From contig CAJUPW010000005.1 of NCBI GenBank assembly GCA_910588635.1, positions 48,650 to 112,649 on the forward strand: a stretch of 64,000 bases of DNA, read 5' to 3'. This stretch comes from an uncultured Oscillospiraceae bacterium. GTDB lineage: Bacteria; Bacillota; Clostridia; Oscillospirales; Oscillospiraceae. Under the pieces are notes generated by a model. The model was not told the origin of the DNA. It searched no databases and saw only the letters and a program-made list of their open reading frames with translations. Made by a program: the position numbers and the translations under genes. Of this stretch, positions 9,211 to 16,161 are shown in pieces. Each line of letters opens with the position of its first letter. The first letter of the stretch is position 1.

Positions 9211-9259
9211 ACCTCCCCCCGGAAATACTGGAAACAGTATACCGGGCGGGAGGTTTTTT
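9211..9259 (+). promoter_or_regulatory. Terminator-like hairpin that sequesters the sigG ribosome binding site
   Basis: The left arm 9211-9230 and right arm 9235-9254 form about 18 bp closed by a GAAA tetraloop, with one small AA/A internal loop and one bulged C at 9247. Six T follow (9254-9259). The sigG Shine-Dalgarno GGGAGG (9248-9253) is entirely inside the right arm, 10 nt before the ATG at 9264. The element could both terminate read-through from the upstream operon and limit sigG translation. Confidence 0.85.
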
Positions 9260-9263
9260 CATC

Positions 9264-10034
9264 ATGCAGCACAAGGTAGAGATATGCGGGGTGAACACCG
9301 CCAAGCTGAAGGTACTGAAAAGCAGCGAGACCCAGGAGCTCCTGCGCAAGACCAAGGCGGGGGACGCCGCCGCCCGGGAGGAGCTGATCGCCGGCAACCT
9401 GCGGCTGGTGCTGTCGGTGATCCAGCGGTTCTCCAACCGGGGGGAGAACGCCGATGACCTGTTCCAGGTGGGGTGCATCGGCCTCATCAAGGCCATTGAC
9501 AACTTCAACACCGACCTGGACGTGAAGTTCTCCACCTACGGCGTGCCCATGATCGTGGGGGAAATCCGCCGCTATCTCCGGGACAACAGCACCATGCGGG
9601 TGTCCCGGGCCATGCGGGACACGGCCTACAAGGTCCTTCAGGCCAAGGAGGCCTACACGGCCCAGCACCAGAAGGAGCCCTCCATCGAGGAGATCGCCAA
9701 AATCCTGGACCTGAAGCGGGAGGACGTGGTTTTCGCCCTGGACGCCATTCTGGAGCCGGTGTCCCTCTACGAGCCGGTGTACTCCGACAGCGGGGACACG
9801 GTGTGCGTCATGGATCAGGTGAAGGACAACAAGAATAATGACGAGATGTGGGTGGAGCGCATCGCCCTGAAGGAGGCGGTGGGCCACCTCACCCAGCGGG
9901 AGCGGAAGATTCTCTCTATGCGCTTCTTTCAGGGCAAGACCCAGATGGAGGTGTCCGCCGAGATCGGCATCTCACAGGCCCAGGTGTCCAGGCTGGAAAA
10001 GAACGCCTTGCGGCAGATCAGGAAGGAGATGTAA
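9264..10034 (+). CDS. sigG: RNA polymerase sporulation sigma factor SigG
   Basis: 256 residues from ATG 9264, matching the length of Bacillus sigma-G. The N-terminus (KVEICGVNTAKLKVL) is the sigma-G/F signature. Region 2 is seen in NLRLVLSVIQRF and DDLFQVGCIGLIKAIDNF, region 3 around SIEEIAKIL, and region 4 with its helix-turn-helix in QMEVSAEIGISQAQVSRLE. It directs late forespore transcription. An in-frame opening reaches back to 9126, but the family start and a ribosome binding site (inside a hairpin) fix 9264. Unlike in Bacillus, sigE and spoIIGA are not adjacent. A terminator follows the stop directly. Confidence 0.96.
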   Translation: MQHKVEICGVNTAKLKVLKSSETQELLRKTKAGDAAAREELIAGNLRLVLSVIQRFSNRGENADDLFQVGCIGLIKAIDNFNTDLDVKFSTYGVPMIVGEIRRYLRDNSTMRVSRAMRDTAYKVLQAKEAYTAQHQKEPSIEEIAKILDLKREDVVFALDAILEPVSLYEPVYSDSGDTVCVMDQVKDNKNNDEMWVERIALKEAVGHLTQRERKILSMRFFQGKTQMEVSAEIGISQAQVSRLEKNALRQIRKEM

Positions 10035-10035
10035 A

Positions 10036-10060
10036 AGTCCCCCCGATTGGGGGACTTTTT
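10036..10060. terminator. Bidirectional terminator between sigG and the ZIP gene
   Basis: AGTCCCCC at 10036-10043 pairs with GGGGGACT at 10049-10056, with five T on the plus strand and A-rich sequence before it. It serves the convergent genes on both sides. Confidence 0.88.
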
Positions 10061-10063
10061 ATG

Positions 10064-10846
10064 TTATCCCAAAGCCACATCTAAAATCATCATCAGCAGA
10101 AAGCCCGCCATGACCCCCAGGGTGCCCGAGTGGCCCCCCTGGGACAGATTGGCCTCTGGGATCAGCTCCTCCACCACCACATAGAGCATAGCTCCGGCGG
10201 CGAAGGACAGCAGCCAGGGGAGGACCATCTGAACCGTTCCGGCCACCAGCACGGTGAGCAGAGCAAAGACGGGCTCCACCACCCCCGAAGCGGCTCCGAT
10301 GAGAAAGGCCTTTCCCTTGCCCGTTCCCTCCTGATACAGGGGCAGAGAGATGGCCGCCCCCTCGGGGAAGTTCTGAATGCCGATGCCGATGGCCAGAGCG
10401 GTGGAGGCGGTAAGCAGAGCGGCGTCGCCGTTCTGAGCCGCCAGGGCGAAGGAGACCCCCACCGCCATCCCCTCGGGGATGTTGTGGAGGGTGACGGCCA
10501 GCACCAGCAGCGCCGTCCGGCTGGGGGAGGCCCCCCGGTGGAAGGACTCCGGCCCAAAGTGGGGCAGAAGGAAGTCCATCAGCAGCAGAAAGCCGATGCC
10601 CAGGACGGAGCCGCCCGCGGCGGGCAGCCAGCCCGCCTGTCCCAGCTCCTCCGCCTTCTCGATGGCGGGGATAAGCAGCGACCACATGCTGGCCGCAATC
10701 ATAACCCCGGCGGCAAAGCCCAGCATCACCCGGTGGAGGGTTTGGGAGTTCTTCCTGCGGAATAAAAAGACCACGGCGGCCCCGGCGGCGGTCATCAGGG
10801 CGGTGAAGCCCGTGCCGGCGGCGGCCCAGGTAAGTGCCTGTAACAC
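10064..10846 (-). CDS. ZIP family divalent metal transporter
   Basis: 260 residues from a GTG at 10846 (AAAGGG about 10 nt upstream). About eight hydrophobic helices are visible. Helix IV carries HNIPEGMAVG and helix V QNFPEGAAIS, the paired metal-binding signatures of ZIP importers (ZupT/GufA branch). FLFRRKNSQTLHRV forms a cytoplasmic loop after the first helix. It is expected to import zinc or another divalent metal across the cytoplasmic membrane. The frame extends further upstream to 10984, but that part overlaps the PiT gene's 3' end and looks non-coding. It sits 64 nt downstream of the PiT gene on the same strand. Confidence 0.9.
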   Translation of the reverse strand: MLQALTWAAAGTGFTALMTAAGAAVVFLFRRKNSQTLHRVMLGFAAGVMIAASMWSLLIPAIEKAEELGQAGWLPAAGGSVLGIGFLLLMDFLLPHFGPESFHRGASPSRTALLVLAVTLHNIPEGMAVGVSFALAAQNGDAALLTASTALAIGIGIQNFPEGAAISLPLYQEGTGKGKAFLIGAASGVVEPVFALLTVLVAGTVQMVLPWLLSFAAGAMLYVVVEELIPEANLSQGGHSGTLGVMAGFLLMMILDVALG

Positions 10847-10910
10847 GATGTAAGAACCCTTTCTGAAAGACTCGCAGGCTGAGCGCCTGTACGGTTGCTT
10901 CCAGATTAGG

Positions 10911-11939
10911 CTATGCGCACAGGAACAATTTTGCCATCCAATACCCGACGGCGGCGCACCCGGGAAAGGTGAACAGCCAGGCAAGAGCGACCCTTATGGC
11001 CACCGGCCAATCGGGACGGCGCTCTCCCGCGGAGCCCACCCCCAGCAGGGCGGCGGTGCGGGTGTGCGTGGTGGACACAGGCAATCCCAGGAGTGTGGCG
11101 GCGAACAGGCAGGCGATATTGCCCAGGTCTGCGGCCAATCCCTCCCGAGGGCCCAGAGACACCATCTCCCGGCCCACCGTGTCGATGATTCGCCGGCCTC
11201 CCATCAGGGTGCCCAGCGCCATAAACACCGCGCACAGCCCCATGAGCCACAGGGGGATTACAAAAGTGCCCTCATCGGCCCGGCCCTGGGCCAGGGCGGA
11301 GCCCAGAAGAAAGACGCCGATGAACTTCTGGCCGTCCTGGGCCCCATGGAAGAAAGCGGTCGCCGCCGCCCCGGGAAGCTGAAAAATGCGGAATGTACAG
11401 TCAGACAGCCTTACAGATTTCAGCTGTCTAAGCGCCCACCGCCCGGCCCAAAACCCGGCGACGGTTGACAGGATTAGGCCAAACAGCACCTTGGCCCAGC
11501 AATCCCAGCGGATGCAGGATAAGGAGCCCTCCAACGCCGCCGCCGCCCCGGAGACGCCGGCCACCAGGGCGTGGCTCTCGCTGGTTGGGATGCCGAAGAA
11601 CCAGGCCAGCCCCGCCCAGAGGACGATGGCCGTCATGGCGGCGCACAGGGCGGTGAGTGCTGCCCTTGGCCCGCCCCCGAAGGAGGCGATGGAGTACACC
11701 GTCTCTGCCACCGAGGCGTTTACCGAGGTGACGCACAGCACCCCCAGAAAATTGCACACCGCCGCCATCAGCACCGCCGGCCGAAAGGGGAGGGCCCCTG
11801 TCACCACCGCCCCGGCAATGGCGTTGGGGGCGTCGGTCCAGCCGTTCACCAGCAGAACAGCCAGGGTGAGCAGAACCGTGCCAAACAGGGCGTAATTTCC
11901 ACTCAGCTGGCCTAAAAAGTCAAAAAAGGACAGGGGCAT
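10911..11939 (-). CDS. PiT family inorganic phosphate transporter
   Basis: 342 residues from ATG 11939 (GGAGGT 8 nt upstream). The duplicated PiT signature is present in diverged form: NGWTDAPNAIA near residue 34 and FFHGAQDGQKFIG in the second half. TSESHALVAG and GLPVSTTHT are the two serine/threonine-histidine re-entrant motifs. About ten helices are visible. Family members are low-affinity symporters of metal-phosphate or phosphate. The DUF47/PhoU-like partner often found beside PiT genes is absent here. Confidence 0.88.
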   Translation of the reverse strand: MPLSFFDFLGQLSGNYALFGTVLLTLAVLLVNGWTDAPNAIAGAVVTGALPFRPAVLMAAVCNFLGVLCVTSVNASVAETVYSIASFGGGPRAALTALCAAMTAIVLWAGLAWFFGIPTSESHALVAGVSGAAAALEGSLSCIRWDCWAKVLFGLILSTVAGFWAGRWALRQLKSVRLSDCTFRIFQLPGAAATAFFHGAQDGQKFIGVFLLGSALAQGRADEGTFVIPLWLMGLCAVFMALGTLMGGRRIIDTVGREMVSLGPREGLAADLGNIACLFAATLLGLPVSTTHTRTAALLGVGSAGERRPDWPVAIRVALAWLFTFPGCAAVGYWMAKLFLCA

Positions 11940-11998
11940 GGACAACACCTCCATGCCCCAGATTATGCGGCTACAACGCCGCGCAGTACATGGGTTCT

Positions 11999-12021
11999 GT
12001 TCTTTTTCAAAAGAAAAGAAC
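11999..12021 (-). terminator. Weak terminator-like hairpin after dinB
   Basis: GTTCTTTT at 11999-12006 pairs with AAAAGAAC at 12014-12021 between the dinB stop and the PiT start. On the minus strand the stem itself is U-rich. The evidence is modest. Confidence 0.4.
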
Positions 12022-12026
12022 ACCTG

Positions 12027-13262
12027 TCACCCCCGTCCCCCAGGCGGCGGGGCGTGGCGCTCCCGGCCCGGGTCTCGGGGCATGGAGGCGGGGGAGATGG
12101 CCCCAGGGCCGTATTTGGCCCGGATGGCGTCCATTGCGCCCTCCAGCCGTTCCAGCCGGCGGCGCTTTTCCTCCCGTCCGGCGGAGAACAGGTCCAGCTG
12201 GGCCCCGGCCTCTTCGGCGGGAAGAAGATAGATGGCGGTCACCGTCAAGGCGCGCACCGGACTGGACATATTCCAGCAGCCGCCGGCCAGCTCCATAGCC
12301 GCCTGGGTCAGCTCCCGGGCCAGATCGGTGGGCGTCTCCAGCCGGGCCTGGCGGCTGATATCCCGAAAATTGGGGTCCCGGATGGCAAGGGAGACTCCTT
12401 GACACTTCATGCCGTGCCTGCGCAGGCGGACCGCCACCTGGTCGGCAAGCTGGGCAACCCCCGCCCGGATTTCCTCCTGCCCGTGGAGATCATTGGGGAA
12501 GGTATACCCATTTCCGATGGACTTGGGGGGCGTATATTGGCCGGTGGGGGCCACGGGGGAGCGGTCCTCACCGCTGGCAAAGTCGTGGAGCTGAACGCCG
12601 TTTTTTCCCAGGAGCCGGAACAGCTGCTCCCGGTCAAAGGCGGCCAGATCTCCGATGGCGCGGATTCCAAATTTCTGAAAGGTCTGGGCCGCGGCCCGGC
12701 CTACATAGAGCAGGTCGGTGACGGGGAGAGGCCAGACGATCTCTCGAAAGTTTTCCCGGGTGATAACGGTGGTGGCGTCCGGCTTTTTGTAGTCGCTGCC
12801 CAGCTTGGCGAACACCTTGTTGAAGGACACTCCTACTGAAATGGTCAGACCAAAGCGGCTGCGCATCTCCTCCCGCAGGCGGTCGGCCAGGGCGCGGGCA
12901 TCCCCGCCGAACAGGTGGAGGGTGCCGGTGACATCCAGCCAGCTCTCGTCAATGCCGAAGGGCTCCACCAGATCGGTGTATTCCTCGTAAAGTGAATTTA
13001 CTTTACGCGATAAGTCGCTGTACAGCCCGTGATGGGCGGGAAGAAGGACCAGATCGGGGCACTTCTTCTTGGCCTGCCAGATGGTCTCCGCCGTCTTGAC
13101 CTGAAAGGCTTTGGCGGGCTCGTTTTTGGCCAGGATGATGCCGTGTCGGCTGGCCGGGTCGCCGCACACCGCCACGGGCAGGTGGCGCAGCTCCGGGTGG
13201 GACAGCAGCTCCACCGAGGCGTAGAAGCTGTTCAAATCGCAGTGAAAAATAATCCTATCCAC
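12027..13262 (-). CDS. dinB: DNA polymerase IV (Y-family)
   Basis: 411 residues. The catalytic palm begins with IIFHCDLNSFYASVE, including the first metal-binding Asp. The second metal site is GIDESWLDVT at about 103-112. The helix-hairpin-helix thumb and a little-finger domain (RLRRHGMKCQGVSLAIRD) follow. The family makes translesion and error-prone synthesis in the cytoplasm. The start is GTG 13262 with GAGGGGGG 6 nt before it. A good sigma-A promoter lies upstream; I see no clear LexA box. It is divergent from tgt. Confidence 0.94.
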   Translation of the reverse strand: MDRIIFHCDLNSFYASVELLSHPELRHLPVAVCGDPASRHGIILAKNEPAKAFQVKTAETIWQAKKKCPDLVLLPAHHGLYSDLSRKVNSLYEEYTDLVEPFGIDESWLDVTGTLHLFGGDARALADRLREEMRSRFGLTISVGVSFNKVFAKLGSDYKKPDATTVITRENFREIVWPLPVTDLLYVGRAAAQTFQKFGIRAIGDLAAFDREQLFRLLGKNGVQLHDFASGEDRSPVAPTGQYTPPKSIGNGYTFPNDLHGQEEIRAGVAQLADQVAVRLRRHGMKCQGVSLAIRDPNFRDISRQARLETPTDLARELTQAAMELAGGCWNMSSPVRALTVTAIYLLPAEEAGAQLDLFSAGREEKRRRLERLEGAMDAIRAKYGPGAISPASMPRDPGRERHAPPPGGRG

Positions 13263-13283
13263 AGTCGTCCCCCCTCGACCATC

Positions 13284-13312
13284 AGTATACCTCCAATCCC
13301 CCGAAAAGTCAA
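13284..13312 (-). promoter_or_regulatory. Sigma-A promoter for dinB
   Basis: On the minus strand TTGACT (13307-13312), a 17-nt spacer and TATACT (13284-13289). An inverted repeat TCAAACT/AGTTTGA (13309-13315 and 13327-13333) overlaps its upstream edge and could be an operator. Confidence 0.7.
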
Positions 13313-13359
13313 ACTAATGTTCCAAAAGTTTGATTTATGGGAAATATTAAATCAAATAT

Positions 13360-13388
13360 TTGACACAGCGTGCGGTCTAAGGTAGAAT
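13360..13388 (+). promoter_or_regulatory. Sigma-A promoter for tgt
   Basis: TTGACA at 13360-13365, a 17-nt spacer and TAGAAT at 13383-13388. The -35 overlaps a 12-bp palindrome TCAAATATTTGA at 13352-13363, a possible regulator site. Confidence 0.8.
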
Positions 13389-13425
13389 AGGGGGACTAAA
13401 AAAGAAATCATAAAGGGGATTTTTT

Positions 13426-14565
13426 GTGTTTGAGGTATTGAAACAAGAGGGGAGAGCCCGGCGGGGGGTATTCACCTGCGCCCACGGGGTGGTCCAGACC
13501 CCGGTGTTTATGAACGTGGGCACCCAGGGGGCCATCAAGGGGGCGGTGTCCGCCCACGACCTGAAGGAGATCGGCTGTCAGGTGGAGCTGTCCAACACCT
13601 ACCACCTCCATCTTCGCCCCGGGGACGGCGTTGTCCGCCAGATGGGCGGGCTTCACAAATTTATGGACTGGGACGGCCCCATGCTCACCGACAGCGGGGG
13701 CTTTCAGGTCTTTTCCCTGTCCGGCTTGCGGAAGATCACCGAGGAGGGGGTCACCTTCGCTTCCCACATTGACGGCCGGCGCATTTTTATGGGTCCGGAG
13801 GAGTCTATGCAGATTCAGTCCAACCTGGGCAGCGACATTGCCATGGCCTTTGATGAGTGCGTGGAGAACCCCTCTCCCTACGAGTACGTGAAGGCCTCCT
13901 GTGAGCGGACAGCCCGGTGGCTGGAGCGCTGTGTGACAGAGCATAACAGGCTGAATACCTTGCCGGATACGGTCAACCCGCAGCAGCAGCTCTTCGGCAT
14001 CAACCAGGGGGGGACCTACGCCGACCTGCGGGTGCGGCACATGGAGGAGATCGCCAAGCTGGACTGCGACGGCTACGCCATCGGCGGTCTGGCGGTGGGG
14101 GAGCCCACTCAGGTGATGTACGATATCATCGACGCGGTGGAGCCCCACATGCCGGCGGACAAGCCCCGTTACCTCATGGGGGTGGGGACGCCTTCTAATA
14201 TTATTGAAGGGGTCGCTCGGGGAGTGGATTTTTTCGACTGCGTCATGCCCGCCCGGAACGCCCGCCACGGCAAGCTGTACACCTGGAAGGGGACTGTCAA
14301 CATCAAAAATGAGAAATACAAGTTAGACCCCCGGCCCATCGACCGGTCGTGTGGCTGCCCCGCCTGCCGGTCCTTCTCCCGGGCCTACCTGCGCCACCTG
14401 ATCGTTGCCCAGGAGATGCTGGCCATGCGGCTGGCGGTGCTCCACAACCTGTACTTCTACAATGAGCTGACGGCCCGTATCCGGGAGAGCATCGACAGCG
14501 GGACCTTTGAGGACTTCCGAGCCCGGTACTCCGGCCTGCTGGACCGGCCGTGCCAGGAGGACTAG
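13426..14565 (+). CDS. tgt: Queuine (preQ1) tRNA-guanine transglycosylase
   Basis: 379 residues, normal for bacterial TGT. It swaps guanine-34 of GUN-anticodon tRNAs for preQ1. TDSGGFQVFSL contains the substrate-recognition aspartate and GINQGG the catalytic-site loop. YLMGVGTP and GVDFFDCVMPAR contain the conserved nucleophile region. The zinc site is CGCPAC...H near 311-340. GTG 13426 has AAAGGGG about 7 nt upstream. No queuosine biosynthesis genes are adjacent, but yajC follows, a pairing common across bacteria (tgt-yajC). Confidence 0.96.
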   Translation: MFEVLKQEGRARRGVFTCAHGVVQTPVFMNVGTQGAIKGAVSAHDLKEIGCQVELSNTYHLHLRPGDGVVRQMGGLHKFMDWDGPMLTDSGGFQVFSLSGLRKITEEGVTFASHIDGRRIFMGPEESMQIQSNLGSDIAMAFDECVENPSPYEYVKASCERTARWLERCVTEHNRLNTLPDTVNPQQQLFGINQGGTYADLRVRHMEEIAKLDCDGYAIGGLAVGEPTQVMYDIIDAVEPHMPADKPRYLMGVGTPSNIIEGVARGVDFFDCVMPARNARHGKLYTWKGTVNIKNEKYKLDPRPIDRSCGCPACRSFSRAYLRHLIVAQEMLAMRLAVLHNLYFYNELTARIRESIDSGTFEDFRARYSGLLDRPCQED

Positions 14566-14584
14566 AGAAATTTGCCAAAAGGGC

Positions 14585-14613
14585 TTGTCAACCGGAGAAT
14601 TATCCGCTATAAT
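14585..14613 (+). promoter_or_regulatory. Sigma-A promoter for yajC
   Basis: TTGTCA at 14585-14590, a 17-nt spacer and a perfect TATAAT at 14608-14613. It lies between tgt and yajC, so yajC can be transcribed independently. Confidence 0.82.
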
Positions 14614-14671
14614 AGCTTTTACTGCGTTGATTCTGTTGACAAAGTGATTTTAAACCTTGGAGGAAAGATTT

Positions 14672-14956
14672 ATGACTGATCCTAGTTTTATCATTATGCT
14701 CGTTCTGATGCTCGCGATGCTGTACTTCTTCATGATCCGCCCGGAGAATAAGCGGAAGAAGGAGGCACAGAACCTGCGGGATTCCCTGAAGGTGGGCGAT
14801 GTCATCACCACCATCGGCGGCATTGTGGGCACCATCTGTAAGGTGGACGAGAGCACCATCGTCATCGAAACCAGCGCCGACCGGGTGCGCATCGAGTTTA
14901 CCAAATGGGCTGTGTCCACCAAGAACGTGGCCTCCGAGCAGCCCGCCAACAACTAA
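14672..14956 (+). CDS. yajC: Preprotein translocase subunit YajC
   Basis: 94 residues: a single N-terminal membrane helix (FIIMLVLMLAMLYFFMIRP) followed by the conserved RPENKRKKEAQNLRDSLKVG stretch, then a small cytoplasmic beta domain (VITTIGGIVGTI, VIETSADRVRIEF). YajC associates with SecDF-YidC at the Sec translocon. ATG 14672 has TTGGAGGAAAG upstream. SecD/SecF, which often follow, are not here. Confidence 0.94.
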   Translation: MTDPSFIIMLVLMLAMLYFFMIRPENKRKKEAQNLRDSLKVGDVITTIGGIVGTICKVDESTIVIETSADRVRIEFTKWAVSTKNVASEQPANN

Positions 14957-14975
14957 AAAACAGGCATGTCTTTCG

Positions 14976-15018
14976 CCCTCCCCGCATAGGTTTTACCAAA
15001 CCGTGGGGGAGGGTGTTT
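14976..15018 (+). promoter_or_regulatory. Hairpin overlapping the ribosome binding site of the next gene
   Basis: CCCTCCCC (14976-14983) pairs with GGGGAGGG (15006-15013), with an inner GGTTT/AAACC stem (14989-15002). A short U-rich run follows. The GGGGGAGGG Shine-Dalgarno of the gene starting at 15020 lies in the right arm. It probably ends the yajC transcript and dampens translation of the next gene. Confidence 0.75.
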
Positions 15019-15019
15019 T

Positions 15020-15442
15020 ATGAAAAAACGGGAGCGAAGTACGGAGGAGCTGGGCGGCCAGTGGCTCAATGCCATGTGCGACGTACTGGTCGGCGGGGCG
15101 CTGGCGGGGGCAGCGGCGGTCCTGGCCTTGCTGCTGTGCGCCGTGCTGGTGTCTGCCGGCGTGATGCCCGTGGGGGCCATGTACGGGGCTGTGCTGGCTG
15201 TCTGTGTTCTGGGGGCCGTCGTGGGCGGGGCCTTTGCCGTCCGCCGGGTAAACGGCCCCTCTCTGCCTGTTGGGCTGGGCGTGGGAGCGGTGCTGTTCCT
15301 GCTGCTGCTCACCGCCGGGAGCATCGCCTGCGAGGGGGCCTCCATCGCCAACGGCGGGGCTGGAATTTTGTGCGCCTGCCTGTGCGGCGGAGCCATTCCC
15401 GGTCTATTGGCAAGAAAACCCAAGAAAAAAAGAAGAAGATGA
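15020..15442 (+). CDS. TIGR04086 family membrane protein
   Basis: 140 residues with four hydrophobic helices (about 24-47, 51-72, 80-100 and 111-128) and a basic C-terminus PKKKRRR. The family (YrzE-like) is typically found just downstream of yajC in clostridia, as here. The function is unknown. Its ATG lies 6 nt after the end of a hairpin that occludes the ribosome binding site, so expression may depend on coupling or RNA unfolding. Confidence 0.85.
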   Translation: MKKRERSTEELGGQWLNAMCDVLVGGALAGAAAVLALLLCAVLVSAGVMPVGAMYGAVLAVCVLGAVVGGAFAVRRVNGPSLPVGLGVGAVLFLLLLTAGSIACEGASIANGGAGILCACLCGGAIPGLLARKPKKKRRR

Positions 15443-15471
15443 TTGAAATTTTCAGGGCGCTGTGTTATAAT
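15443..15471 (+). promoter_or_regulatory. Sigma-A promoter for the SCIFF cluster
   Basis: TTGAAA at 15443-15448, a 17-nt spacer and a perfect TATAAT at 15466-15471. It starts right at the stop of the previous gene and gives a leader of about 45 nt before scfA. Confidence 0.85.
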
Positions 15472-15524
15472 TACAGCCACTATGGCAGAATCTGCTGTAA
15501 GCAACCTAACAGGAGGAGATACCA

Positions 15525-15662
15525 ATGAAACACATTCAGACCTTGAACGGGGCCACCCTGAAGGCCAGCGCCGCCAAGGGCGGCTGCGGCGAGTGCCAGA
15601 CCTCTTGCCAGTCCGCCTGCAAGACTTCCTGCACCGTCGCCAACCAGAAGTGCGAGAACTAG
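15525..15662 (+). CDS. scfA: SCIFF (six-cysteine) ranthipeptide precursor
   Basis: 45 residues, exactly the length that gave the family its name. Six cysteines lie at positions 21, 24, 28, 32, 36 and 43, behind a leader beginning MKHIQTLNGATLKASAAKGG. The dedicated radical SAM enzyme downstream is known in this family to install gamma-thioether crosslinks between cysteine thiols and acceptor residues such as threonine. The proposed role of SCIFF peptides in clostridia is signalling, which is not settled. A strong AGGAGGAG ribosome binding site precedes ATG 15525, and a dedicated terminator follows, so the precursor can be made in excess over the maturase. Confidence 0.96.
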   Translation: MKHIQTLNGATLKASAAKGGCGECQTSCQSACKTSCTVANQKCEN

Positions 15663-15680
15663 TAAATCCAACAGCCTGAA

Positions 15681-15709
15681 AGGGCGGGCGCTTTTGCGCC
15701 TGCCTTTTT
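15681..15709 (+). terminator. Terminator after scfA
   Basis: An 11-bp stem (15681-15691 with 15696-15706, TTTT loop) is followed by a T run. Partial read-through would feed the membrane-protein gene and scfB, setting the precursor to maturase ratio. Confidence 0.85.
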
Positions 15710-15753
15710 GCTGTCCGTTTCTCCGCGATTCCAAAAGACAGGAGGTAATGTAT

Positions 15754-16146
15754 ATGCGGCCATATTACCTGATTTTTTTCCTGATGCTTGGCGCTGTGAT
15801 ATACTTTCTTTACTCCCGGGGGCTGGCAGTGACAAAGTGTATCGCCGCAGTCCTGTTTGTGTTTCGGGCCGGACGGGATGCGGACCGGGTGAAGATAGAC
15901 TCCTGCAACGGCTGGGTCCGGCATTTGGGCCGCTTTCGTCAGGGCCGGACCTATGAATTTTCCTTTGAGGCCCGGCTTTCCAAGGGAGAGGCAGAGGTGT
16001 CTCTGCTGGACAGAGACAAGCGCCCGCTTCTGAGGCTGAACAGGCAGTGCCCCACTGGCACGATCAAGCTGGAGGAGAGATATGATCTGCGCTGGGAATT
16101 TCAAAACGCGACCGGACAGTGTGAGCTGAGCTGGAGAGAAATTTAA
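15754..16146 (+). CDS. Membrane-anchored protein between SCIFF precursor and maturase, unknown
   Basis: 130 residues. One N-terminal helix (YLIFFLMLGAVIYFLY) is followed by a basic stretch and an apparently extracytoplasmic or membrane-proximal beta-rich domain (WVRHLGRFRQGRTYEFSFEA ... DLRWEFQNATGQCELSW). ATG 15754 has AGGAGGT 7 nt upstream; the ATG at 15748 is too close to it. I recognise no family. Its position between scfA and scfB, 16 nt before scfB, suggests a cluster-linked job such as export, sensing or immunity for the crosslinked peptide, but that is only context. Confidence 0.75.
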   Translation: MRPYYLIFFLMLGAVIYFLYSRGLAVTKCIAAVLFVFRAGRDADRVKIDSCNGWVRHLGRFRQGRTYEFSFEARLSKGEAEVSLLDRDKRPLLRLNRQCPTGTIKLEERYDLRWEFQNATGQCELSWREI

Positions 16147-16161
16147 ACGGGAGGAAAAAAC

